A DNA stretch of 10,942 nt, taken from Saccoglossus kowalevskii. Lineage: Eukaryota; Hemichordata; Enteropneusta; Harrimaniidae. Positions within the stretch are counted from its first letter, which is position 1. Each line of letters begins with the position of its first letter. The notes beneath the pieces were generated by a model. It was not told where the DNA came from. It did no database searches and saw only the letters and a list, made by a program, of their open reading frames with translations. Location: contig NW_003158972.1 of the NCBI RefSeq assembly GCF_000003605.2, forward strand, positions 1 through 10,942, given 5' to 3'. A program made the translations under genes and the position numbers. Positions 1-10,347 of the stretch are shown here, piece after piece.

Positions 1-51
1 GTACTTCTGATAAGTATGAATTCATGATGACGAGACAACAAAATGATGTGT
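1..51. repeat. First unit, 51 bp, with a one-base insertion
   Basis: The unit ends aaatgatgtgt instead of aaatgagtgt, an extra T that makes it 51 bp and sets the register of the next 65 units. It and the next three units (starts 52, 102, 152) carry T at unit position 8 (ttctga), the second most common base there. They form a short 8T run at the left edge of the window. The repeat begins exactly at base 1, so the window edge is inside or at the edge of the array. Confidence 0.9.
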
Positions 52-301
52 GTACTTCTGATAAGTATGAATTCATGATGACGAGACAACAAAATGAGTG
101 TGTACTTCTGATAAGTATGAATTCATGATGACGAGACAACAAAATGAGTGTGTACTTCTGATAAGTATGAATTCATGATGACGAGACAACAAAATGAGTG
201 TGTACTTCCGATAAGTATGAATTCATGATGACGAGACAACAAAATGAGTGTGTACTTCCGATAAGTATGAATTCATGATGACGAGACAACAAAATGAGTG
301 T

Positions 302-901
302 GTACTTCCGATAAGTATGAATCCATGATGACGAGACAACAAAATGAGTGTGTACTTCCGATAAGTATGAATTCATGATGACGAGACAACAAAATGAGTG
401 TGTACTTCCGATAAGTATGAATTCATGATGACGAGACAACAAAATGAGTGTGTACTTCCGATAAGTATGAATTCATGATGACGAGACAACAAAATGAGTG
501 TGTACTTCCGATAAGTATGAATTCATGATGACGAGACAACAAAATGAGTGTGTACTTCCGATAAGTATGAATTCATGATGACGAGACAACAAAATGAGTG
601 TGTACTTCCGATAAGTATGAATTCATGATGACGAGACAACAAAATGAGTGTGTACTTCCGATAAGTATGAATTCATGATGACGAGACAACAAAATGAGTG
701 TGTACTTCCGATAAGTATGAATTCATGATGACGAGACAACAAAGCGAATGTGTACTTCCGATAAGTATGAATTCATGATGACGAGACAACAAAATGAGTA
801 TGTACTTCCGATAAGTATGAATTCATGATGACGAGACAACAAAATGAGTGTGTACTTCCGATAAGTATGAATTCATGATGACGAGACAACAAAATGAGTG
901 T
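302..901. repeat. Higher-order repeat, copy A (12 units, 600 bp)
   Basis: Unit order: 22C unit (302), seven consensus units (352-701), the triple-variant 43G/44C/47A unit (702-751, ending aagcgaatgt), a 49A unit (752-801), two consensus units. The same order restarts at 902. The pattern rests on rare marker units, since the triple-variant unit occurs only five times among 219 units. This is best read as a multi-unit amplicon created by unequal exchange or replication-based duplication. Confidence 0.82.
352..401. repeat. Reference copy of the consensus 50-bp unit
   Basis: This copy equals the majority base at all 50 positions and serves as the numbering reference. It contains GTAC (1-4), GATAAG (9-14), GAATTC (18-23) inside the 10-bp perfect palindrome atgaattcat (16-25), TCATGA (22-27), and CpG at 8-9 and 31-32. 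Bases 2-16 can fold as a 5-bp stem (TACTT/AAGTA) with a CCGAT loop. Plus-strand stops occur at 11 (TAA) and at 17, 25, 28 and 44 (TGA), so no plus frame stays open across the array. GAATTC and GTAC in nearly every unit predict a 50-bp ladder on EcoRI or RsaI digestion. Confidence 0.95.
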
Positions 902-1401
902 GTACTTCCGATAAGTATGAATCCATGATGACGAGACAACAAAATGAGTATGTACTTCCGATAAGTATGAATTCATGATGACGAGACAACAAAATGAGTG
1001 TGTACTTCCGATAAGTATGAATTCATGATGACGAGACAACAAAATGAGTGTGTACTTCCGATAAGTATGAATTCATGATGACGAGACAACAAAATGAGTG
1101 TGTACTTCCGATAAGTATGAATTCATGATGACGAGACAACAAAATGAGTGTGTACTTCCGATAAGTATGAATTCATGATGACGAGACAACAAAATGAGTG
1201 TGTACTTCCGATAAGTATGAATTCATGATGACGAGACAACAAAATGAGTGTGTACTTCCGATAAGTATGAATTCATGATGACGAGACAACAAAATGAGTG
1301 TGTACTTCCGATAAGTATGAATTCATGATGACGAGACAACAAAGCGAATGTGTACTTCCGATAAGTATGAATTCATGATGACGAGACAACAAAATGAGTA
1401 T
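902..1401. repeat. Higher-order repeat, copy B (10 units, 500 bp)
   Basis: Unit order: 22C unit that also has 49A (902), seven consensus units (952-1301), triple-variant unit (1302-1351), 49A unit (1352-1401). The two consensus units that close copy A are missing. A further 22C+49A unit follows at 1402, as if a third copy had begun and been replaced. The triple-variant units of copies A and B are exactly 600 bp apart. Confidence 0.82.
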
Positions 1402-3051
1402 GTACTTCCGATAAGTATGAATCCATGATGACGAGACAACAAAATGAGTATGTACTTCCGGTAAGTATGAATTCATGATGACGAGACAACAAAATGAGTG
1501 TGTACTTCCGATAAGTATGAATTCATGATGACGAGACAACAAAATGAGTGTGTACTTCCGATAAGTATGAATTCATGATGACGAGACAACAAAATGAGTG
1601 TGTACTTCCGATAAGTATGAATTCATGATGACGAGACAACAAAATGAGTGTGTACTTCCGATAAGTATGAATTCATGATGACGAGACAACAAAATGAGTG
1701 TGTACTTCCGATAAGTATGAATCCATGATGACGAGACAACAAAATGAGTGTGTACTTCTGATAAGTATGAATTCATGATGACGAGACAACAAAATGAGTG
1801 TGTACTTCCGATAAGTATGAATTCATGATGACGAGACAACAAAATGAGTGTGTACTTCCGATAAGTATGAATTCATGATGACGAGACAACAAAATGAGTG
1901 TGTACTTCCGATAAGTATGAATTCATGATGACGAGACAACAAAATGAGTGTGTACTTCCGATAAGTATGAATTCATGATGACGAGACAACAAAATGAGTG
2001 TGTACTTCCGATAAGTATGAATTCATGATGACGAGACAACAAAATGAGTGTGTACTTCTGATAAGTATGAATTCATGATGACGAGACAACAAAATGAGTG
2101 TGTACTTCTGATAAGTATGAATTCATGATGACGAGACAACAAAATGAGTGTGTACTTCTGATAAGTATGAATTCATGATGACGAGACAACAAAATGAGTG
2201 TGTACTTCTGATAAGTATGAATTCATGATGACGAGACAACAAAATGAGTGTGTACTTCCGATAAGTATGAATTCATGATGACGAGACAACAAAATGAGTG
2301 CGTACTTCCGATAAGTATGAATTCATGATGACGAGACAACAAAATGAGTGTGTACTTCTGATAAGTATGAATTCATGATGACGAGACAACAAAATGAGTG
2401 TGTACTTCCGATAAGTATGAATTCATGATGACGAGACAACAAAATGAGTGTGTACTTCCGATAAGTATGAATTCATGATGACGAGACAACAAAATGAGTG
2501 TGTACTTCTGATAAGTATGAATTCATGATGACGAGACAACAAAATGAGTGTGTACTTCTGATAAGTATGAATTCATGATGACGAGACAACAAAATGAGTG
2601 TGTACTTCTGATAAGTATGAATTCATGATGACGAGACAACAAAATGAGTGTGTACTTCCGATAAGTATGAATTCACGATGACGAGACAACAAAATGAGTG
2701 TGTACTTCCGATAAGTATGAATTCATGATGACGAGACAACAAAATGAGTATGTACTTCCGATAAGTATGAATTCATGATGACGAGACAACAAAATGAGTG
2801 TGTACTTCCGATAAGTATGAATTCATGATGACGAGACAACAAAATGAGTGTGTACTTCCGATAAGTATGAATTCATGATGACGAGACAACAAAATGAGTG
2901 TGTACTTCCGATAAGTATGAATTCATGATGACGAGACAACAAAATGAGTGTGTACTTCTGATAAGTATGAATTCATGATGACGAGACAACAAAATGAGTG
3001 TGTACTTCCGATAAGTATGAATTCACGATGACGAGACAACAAAATGAGTGT

Positions 3052-3300
3052 GTACTTCCGATAAGTATGAATTCATAATGACGAGACAACAAAATGAGTA
3101 TGTACTTCTGATAAGTATGAATTCATGATGACGAGACAACAAAATGAGTGTGTACTTCCGATAAGTATGAATTTCATGATGACGAGACAACAAATGAGTG
3201 TGTACTTCCGATAAGTATGAATTCACGATGACGAGACAACAAAATGAGTGTGTACTTCTGATAGTATGAATTCATGATGACGAGACAACAAAATGAGTGT
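3052..3300. repeat. Five-unit duplication, left copy
   Basis: Unit order: 26A+49A (3052), 8T (3102), consensus with indels (3152), 25C (3202), 8T (3252). The same five types in the same order occur at 4501-4750. The 26A+49A combination is found only at 3052, 4501 and 6901, which makes it a useful marker. The left copy has three indels that the right copy lacks. Confidence 0.72.
3152..3201. repeat. Unit with two compensating single-base indels
   Basis: This unit has an extra T (atttcatgat) and, about 20 bases later, lacks one A in the A-run (acaacaaatgag), so its length stays 50 bp and the downstream register is unchanged. Both changes are in homopolymer runs (TT and AAAA). That fits replication slippage or paired long-read homopolymer errors, and the sequence alone cannot tell which. 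Confidence 0.9.
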
Positions 3301-3600
3301 GTACTTCCGATAAGTATGAATTCATGATGACGAGACAACAAAGCGAATGTGTACTTCCGATAAGTATGAATTCATGATGACGAGACAACAAAATGAGTGT
3401 GTACTTCCGATTAGTATGAATTCATGATGACGAGACAACAAAATGAGTGTGTACTTCCGATAAGTATGAATTCATGATGACGAGACAACAAAATGAGTGT
3501 GTACTTCCGATTAGTATGAATTCATGATGACGAGACAACAAAATGAGTGTGTACTTCCGATAAGTATGAATTCATGATGACGAGACAACAAAATGAGTGT

Positions 3601-3950
3601 GTACTTCCGATAAGTATGAATTCATGATGACGAGACAACAAAATTAATGTGTACTTCCGATAAGTATGAATTTAAGATGACAAGACAACAAAATGAGTGT
3701 GTACTTCTGATAAGTATGAATTCATAATGACGAGACAACAAAATGAGTGTGTACTTCCGATAAGTATGAATTCACGATGACGAGATAACAAAACGAGTGT
3801 GTACTTCTGATAAGTATGAATTCATGATGACGAGACAATAAAATGAGTGTGTACTTCCGATAAGTATGAATTCATAATGACGAGACAACAAAATGAGTGT
3901 GTACTTCTGATAAGTATGAATTCATAATGACGAGATAACAAAACGAGTGT
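3601..3950. repeat. Diverged cluster 1
   Basis: Seven adjacent non-consensus units: 3601 (45T, 47A), 3651 (23T, 25A, 32A; no GAATTC), 3701 (8T, 26A), 3751 (25C, 36T, 44C), 3801 (8T, 39T), 3851 (26A), 3901 (8T, 26A, 36T, 44C). It is preceded by two units with 12T (3401, 3501) in alternation with consensus units. This is the most altered stretch of its length in the left half and may be older sequence that escaped homogenisation. Confidence 0.85.
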
Positions 3951-4500
3951 GTACTTCCGATAAGTATGAATTCATGATGACGAGACAACAAAATGAGTGT
4001 GTACTTCCGATAAGTATGAATTCATGATGACGAGACAACAAAATGAGTGTGTACTTCCGATAAGTATGAATTCACGATGACGAGACAACAAAATGAGTGT
4101 GTACTTCCGATAAGTATGAATTCATAATGACGAGACAACAAAATGAGTGTGTACTTCCGATAAGTATGAATTCATGATGACGAGACAACAAAATGAGTGT
4201 GTACTTCCGATAAGTATGAATTCATGATGACGAGACAACAAAATGAGTGTGTACTTCCGATAAGTATGAATTCATGATGACGAGACAACAAAATGAGTGT
4301 GTACTTCCGATAAGTATGAATTCATGATGACGAGACAACAAAATGAGTGTGTACTTCCGATAAGTATGAATTCATGATGACGAGACAACAAAATGAGTGT
4401 GTACTTCTGATAAGTATGAATTCATGATGACGAGACAACAAAATGAGTGTGTACTTCCGATAAGTATGAATTCATGATGACGAGACAACAAAATGAGTGT

Positions 4501-4750
4501 GTACTTCCGATAAGTATGAATTCATAATGACGAGACAACAAAATGAGTATGTACTTCTGATAAGTATGAATTCATGATGACGAGACAACAAAATGAGTGT
4601 GTACTTCCGATAAGTATGAATTCATGATGACGAGACAACAAAATGAGTGTGTACTTCCGATAAGTATGAATTCACGATGACGAGACAACAAAATGAGTGT
4701 GTACTTCTGATAAGTATGAATTCATGATGACGAGACAACAAAATGAGTGT
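4501..4750. repeat. Five-unit duplication, right copy
   Basis: Unit order: 26A+49A (4501), 8T (4551), consensus (4601), 25C (4651), 8T (4701), matching 3052-3300 at an offset of 1449 bp. This copy has no indels. The match does not extend into the unit on either side. Confidence 0.72.
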
Positions 4751-4850
4751 GTACTTCCGATAAGTATGAATTCATGATGACGAGACAACAAAATGAGTGT
4801 GTACTTCCGATAAGTATGAATCCATGATGACGAGACAACAAAATGAGTGT

Positions 4851-5150
4851 GTACTTCTGATAAGTATGAATTCATGATGACGAGACAACAAAATGAGTGT
4901 GTACTTCTGATAAGTATGAATTCATGATGACGAGACAACAAAATGAGTGTGTACTTCCGATAAGTATGAATTCATGATGACGAGACAACAAAATGAGTGT
5001 GTACTTCCGATAAGTATGAATCCATGATGACGAGACAACAAAATGAGTGTGTACTTCCGATAAGTATGAATTCACGATGACGAGACAACAGAATGAGTGT
5101 GTACTTCTGATAAGTATGAATTCATGATGACGAGACAACAAAATGAGTGT
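4851..5150. repeat. Six-unit duplication, left copy
   Basis: Unit order: 8T (4851), 8T (4901), consensus (4951), 22C (5001), 25C plus 41G (5051), 8T (5101). The same order recurs 400 bp downstream at 5251-5550, with extra 49A changes there and without 41G. Confidence 0.75.
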
Positions 5151-5250
5151 GTACTTCCGATAAGTATGAATTCATGATGACGAGACAACAAAATGAGTGT
5201 GTACTTCCGATAAGTATGAATTCATGATGACGAGACAACAAAATGAGTGT

Positions 5251-5550
5251 GTACTTCTGATAAGTATGAATTCATGATGACGAGACAACAAAATGAGTAT
5301 GTACTTCTGATAAGTATGAATTCATGATGACGAGACAACAAAATGAGTGTGTACTTCCGATAAGTATGAATTCATGATGACGAGACAACAAAATGAGTGT
5401 GTACTTCCGATAAGTATGAATCCATGATGACGAGACAACAAAATGAGTGTGTACTTCCGATAAGTATGAATTCACGATGACGAGACAACAAAATGAGTAT
5501 GTACTTCTGATAAGTATGAATTCATGATGACGAGACAACAAAATGAGTGT
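5251..5550. repeat. Six-unit duplication, right copy
   Basis: Unit order: 8T+49A (5251), 8T (5301), consensus (5351), 22C (5401), 25C+49A (5451), 8T (5501). It matches 4851-5150 at an 8-unit offset, implying a local duplication of at least six units. It is followed by a stretch (5551-5950) unusually rich in 49A units (5551, 5651, 5851, 5901). Confidence 0.75.
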
Positions 5551-6250
5551 GTACTTCTGATAAGTATGAATTCATGATGACGAGACAACAAAATGAGTAT
5601 GTACTTCCGATAAGTATGAATCCATGATGACGAGACAACAAAATGAGTGTGTACTTCCGATAAGTATGAATTCATGATGACGAGACAACAAAATGAGTAT
5701 GTACTTCCGATAAGTATGAATCCATGATGACGAGACAACAAAATGAGTGTGTACTTCCGATAAGTATGAATTCATAATGACGAGACAACAAAATGAGTGT
5801 GTACTTCTGATAAGTATGAATTCATGATGACGAGACAACAAAATGAGTGTGTACTTCTGATAAGTATGAATTCATGATGACGAGACAACAAAATGAGTAT
5901 GTACTTCCGATAAGTATGAATTCATGATGACGAGACAACAAAATGAGTATGTACTTCCGATAAGTATGAATTCATGATGACGAGACAACAAAATGAGTGT
6001 GTACTTCCGATAAGTATGAATTCATGATGACGAGACAACAAAATGAGTGTGTACTTCCGATAAGTATGAATTCATGATGACGAGACAACAAAATGAGTGT
6101 GTACTTCCGATAAGTATGAATTCATGATGACGAGACAACAAAATGAGTGTGTACTTCCGATAAGTATGAATTCATGATGACGAGACAACAAAATGAGTGT
6201 GTACTTCTGATAAGTATGAATTCATGATGACGAGACAACAAAATGAGTGT

Positions 6251-6700
6251 GTACTTCTGATAAGTATGAATTCATGATGACGAGACAACAAAGCGAATGT
6301 GTACTTCTGATAAGTATGAATTCGTGATGACGAGACAACAAAATGAGTGTGTACTTCCGATAAGTATGAATTCACGATGACGAGACAACAAAATGAGTGT
6401 GTACTTCTGATAAGTATGAATTCATGATGACGAGACAACAAAATGAGTGTGTACTTCCGATAAGTATGAATTCACGATGACGAGACAACAAAATGAGTGT
6501 GTACTTCCGATAAGTATGAATTCATAATGACGAGACAACAAAATGAGTGTGTACTTCCGATAAGTATGAATTCATGATGACGAGACAATAAAATGAGTGT
6601 GTACTTCCGATAAGTATGAATTCATAATGACGAGATAACAAAACGAGTGTGTACATCCGATAAGTATGAATTCATGATGACAATACAACAAAATGAGTGT
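6251..6700. repeat. Diverged cluster 2
   Basis: Nine adjacent non-consensus units: 6251 (8T plus the 43G/44C/47A triple), 6301 (8T, 24G), 6351 (25C), 6401 (8T), 6451 (25C), 6501 (26A), 6551 (39T), 6601 (26A, 36T, 44C), 6651 (5A, 32A, 34T). Several of these rare markers recur only in the clusters near 3.6-3.95 kb and 9.9-10.5 kb. Confidence 0.85.
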
Positions 6701-7450
6701 GTACTTCCGATAAGTATGAATTCATGATGACGAGACAACAAAATGAGTGTGTACTTCCGATAAGTATGAATTCATGATGACGAGACAACAAAATGAGTGT
6801 GTACTTCCGATAAGTATGAATCCATGATGACGAGACAACAAAATGAGTGTGTACTTCTGATAAGTATGAATCCATGATGACGAGACAACAAAATGAGTGT
6901 GTACTTCCGATAAGTATGAATTCATAATGACGAGACAACAAAATGAGTATGTACTTCCGATAAGTATGAATTCATGATGACGAGACAACAAAATGAGTGT
7001 GTACTTCCGATAAGTATGAATTCATGATGACGAGACAACAAAATGAGTGTGTACTTCCGATAAGTATGAATTCATGATGACGAGACAACAAAATGAGTGT
7101 GTACTTCCGATAAGTATGAATCCATGATGACGAGACAACAAAATGAGTGTGTACTTCCGATAAGTATGAATCCATGATGACGAGACAACAAAATGAGTGT
7201 GTACTTCCGATAAGTATGAATCCATGATGACGAGACAACAAAATGAGTGTGTACTTCCGATAAGTATGAATTCATGATGACGAGACAACAAAATGAGTGT
7301 GTACTTCCGATAAGTATGAATCCATGATGACGAGACAACAAAATGAGTGTGTACTTCCGATAAGTATGAATCCATGATGACGAGACAACAAAATGAGTGT
7401 GTACTTCCGATAAGTATGAATGCATGATGACGAGACAACAAAATGAGTGT

Positions 7451-7800
7451 GTACTTCCGATAAGTATGAATTCATAATGACGAGACAACAAAATGAGTGT
7501 GTACTTCCGATAAGTATGAATTCATAATGACGAGACAACAAAATGAGTGTGTACTTCCGATAAGTATGAATTCATGATGACGAGACAACAAAATGAGTGT
7601 GTACTTCCGATAAGTATGAATTCATGATGACGAGACAATAAAATGAGTGTGTACTTCTGATAAGTATGAATTCATGATGACGAGACAACAAAATGAGTGT
7701 GTACTTCCGATAAGTATGAATCCATGATGACGAGACAACAAAATGAGTGTGTACTTCCGATAAGTATGAATTCATGATGACGAGACAACAAAATGAGTGT
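7451..7800. repeat. Seven-unit block, left copy of a 3.1-kb-spaced duplication
   Basis: Unit order: 26A (7451), 26A (7501), consensus (7551), 39T (7601), 8T (7651), 22C (7701), consensus (7751). The identical order is found at 10598-10942. 39T is rare (6 units), so a seven-unit match including it is unlikely to be coincidence. Confidence 0.8.
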
Positions 7801-7900
7801 GTACTTCCGATAAGTATGAATCCATGATGACGAGACAACAAAATGAGTGTGTACTTCCGATAAGTATGAATTCATGATGACGAGACAACAAAATGAGTGT

Positions 7901-8200
7901 GTACTTCCGATAAGTATGAATTCATAATGACGAGACAACAAAATGAGTGTGTACTTCCGATAAGTATGAATTCATAATGACGAGACAACAAAATGAGTGT
8001 GTACTTCTGATAAGTATGAATCCATGATGACGAGACAACAAAATGAGTGTGTACTTCCGATAAGTATGAATTCATAATGACGAGACAACAAAATGAGTGT
8101 GTACTTCCGATAAGTATGAATTCATAATGACGAGACAACAAAATGAGTGTGTACTTCTGATAAGTATGAATCCATGATGACGAGACAACAAAATGAGTGT
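7901..8200. repeat. Tandem 150-bp trimer, two copies
   Basis: Units 7901, 7951 and 8001 are 26A, 26A, 8T+22C. Units 8051, 8101 and 8151 repeat this exactly, so 7901-8050 and 8051-8200 are identical 150-bp trimers. 8T+22C is a rare combination (6851, 8001, 8151, 9899 and 10498). This is the clearest recent local duplication in the window. Because 150 is a multiple of 3, it also produces one of the longest spurious minus-strand frames. Confidence 0.85.
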
Positions 8201-8700
8201 GTACTTCCGATAAGTATGAATTCATGATGACGAGACAACAAAATGAGTGTGTACTTCCGATAAGTATGAATTCATGATGACGAGACAACAAAATGAGTGT
8301 GTACTTCCGATAAGTATGAATTCATGATGACGAGACAACAAAATGAGTGTGTACTTCCGATAAGTATGAATTCATGATGACGAGACAACAAAATGAGTGT
8401 GTACTTCCGATAAGTATGAATTCATGATGACGAGACAACAAAATGAGTGTGTACTTCCGATAAGTATGAATCCATGATGACGAGACAACAAAATGAGTGT
8501 GTACTTCTGATAAGTATGAATTCATGATGACGAGACAACAAAATGAGTGTGTACTTCCGATAAGTATGAATTCATGATGACGAGACAACAAAATGAGTGT
8601 GTACTTCCGATAAGTATGAATTCATGATGACGAGACAACAAAATGAGTGTGTACTTCCGATAAGTATGAATTCATGATGACGAGACAACAAAATGAGTGT

Positions 8701-9298
8701 GTACTTCCGATAAGTATGAATCCATGATGACGAGACAACAAAATGAGTGTGTACTTCCGATAAGTATGAATTCATGATGACGAGACAACAAAATGAGTGT
8801 GTACTTCCGATAAGTATGAATTCATGATGACGAGACAACAAAATGAGTGTGTACTTCCGATAAGTATGAATTCATGATGACGAGACAACAAAATGAGTGT
8901 GTACTTCCGATAAGTATGAATTCATGATGACGAGACAACAAAATGAGTGTGTACTTCCGATAAGTATGAATTCATGATGACGAGACAACAAAATGAGTGT
9001 GTACTTCCGATAAGTATGAATTCATGATGACGAGACAACAAAATGAGTGTGTACTTCCGATAAGTATGAATTCATGATGACGAGACAACAAAATGAGTGT
9101 GTACTTCCGATAAGTATGAATTCATGATGACGAGACAACAAAATGAGTGTGTACTTCCGATAAGTATGAATTCATGATGACGAGACAACAAAGCGAATGT
9201 GTACTTCCGATAAGTATGAATTCATGATGACGAGACAACAAAATGAGTATGTACTTCCGATAAGTATGAATTCATGATGACGAGACACAAATGAGTGT
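8701..9298. repeat. Higher-order repeat, distant copy C (12 units, 598 bp)
   Basis: Unit order: 22C unit (8701), eight consensus units (8751-9150), triple-variant unit (9151-9200), 49A unit (9201-9250), one near-consensus unit with a 2-bp deletion (9251-9298), then another 22C unit at 9299. This is the marker order of copies A and B more than 7 kb away, with one more consensus unit in the run and one fewer after the 49A unit. The total stays at 12 units, as in copy A. Confidence 0.78.
8751..9150. repeat. Longest homogeneous run, eight identical consensus units
   Basis: Eight consecutive units show no difference from the consensus over 400 bp. Together with runs at 352-701, 952-1301, 1802-2051, 4151-4400, 5951-6200 and 8201-8450, it marks recent amplification or gene-conversion tracts. 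It belongs to higher-order copy C. Confidence 0.88.
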
Positions 9299-10347
9299 GT
9301 ACTTCCGATAAGTATGAATCCATGATGACGAGACAACAAAATGAGTGTGTACTTCCGATAAGTATGAATTCACGATGACGAGACAACAAAATGAGTGTGT
9401 ACTTCCGATAAGTATGAATTCATGATGACGAGACAACAAAATGAGTGTGTACTTCCGATAAGTATGAATTCATAATGACGAGACAACAAAATGAGTGTGT
9501 ACTTCTGATAAGTATGAATTCATGATGACGAGACAACAAAATGAGTGTGTACTTCTGATAAGTATGAATTCATGATGACGAGACAACAAAATGAGTGTGT
9601 ACTTCCGATAAGTATGAATTCATGATGACGAGACAACAAAATGAGTGTGTACTTCCGATAAGTATGAATTCATAATGACGAGACAACAAAATGAGTGTGT
9701 ACTTCTGATAAGTATGAATTCATGATGACGAGACAACAAAATGAGTGTGTACTCCCGATAAGTATGAATTCATGATGACGAGACAACAAAATGAGTGTGT
9801 ACTTCCGATAAGTATGAATTCATGATGACGAGACAACAAAATGAGTGTGTACTCCCGATAAGTATGAATTCATAATGACGAGACAACAAAATGAGTGTGT
9901 ACTTCTGATAAGTATGAATCCATGATGACGAGACAATAAAATGAATGTATATTTCCGATAAGTATGAATTCATGATGACGAGACAACAAAATGAGTGTGT
10001 ACTTCCGATAAGTATGAATTCATAATGACGAGACAACAAAATGAGTGTGTACTTCCGATAAGTATGAATTCATGATGACGAGACAACAAAATGAGTGTGT
10101 ACTTCCGATAAGTATGAATTCATGATGACGAGACAATAAAATGAGTGTGTACTTCCGATAAGTATGAATTCATGATGACGAGACAACAAAATGAGTGTGT
10201 ACTTCCGATAAGTATGAATTCATGATGACGAGACAACAAAATGAGTGTGTACTTCCGATAAGTATGAATTCATAATGACGAGATAACAAAACGAGTGTGT
10301 ACTTCCGATAAGTATGAATTCATGATGACGAGACAACAAAATGAGCT
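9299..10347. repeat. Phase block 3: 21 units, variant-rich
   Basis: Units start at 9299 + 50k. Only about six units are exact consensus. Units at 9749 and 9849 share 6C (actcccg), seen nowhere else in the window. Unit 9899 combines 8T, 22C, 39T and 47A, and the following unit (9949) starts atatttccg with 1A and 4T, making this junction one of the most altered points of the array. The last unit (10299-10347) is 49 bp and joins the next through gagctgtcctt, a deletion plus substitutions at the unit boundary. Confidence 0.92.

Larger units (their letters stand above)
52..3300. repeat. Phase block 1: 65 units, mostly low divergence
   Basis: Units start at 52 + 50k. The left part (202-2051) is very homogeneous, with single-variant units separated by consensus runs. 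It includes a private change at 1452 (10A>G, ccggtaag). From 2052 to 2651 units with 8T become frequent (2052-2251, 2352, 2502-2651). From 2652 to 3300 variants 25C (2652, 3002, 3202), 26A with 49A (3052) and 49A (2702) appear. Unit 2252 ends in C (gtgc before gtactt). The last unit (3252-3300) has lost one A (gatagtatg), is 49 bp long and ends the register. Confidence 0.93.
3301..9298. repeat. Phase block 2: 120 units in one register
   Basis: Units start at 3301 + 50k up to 9251. The block holds alternating homogeneous and diverged zones. It has nearly all the multi-variant units, most of the 22C (tccatg) units and most of the local higher-order duplications. Between 6801 and 8200, 22C and 26A units are dense (22C at 6801, 6851, 7101-7250, 7301-7400, 7701, 7801, 8001, 8151; 26A at 6901, 7451, 7501, 7901, 7951, 8051, 8101). 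Unit 7401 has 22G (tgcatg), a private transversion. The last unit (9251-9298) lacks two bases (gagacacaaatg), is 48 bp long and shifts the register. Confidence 0.93.
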
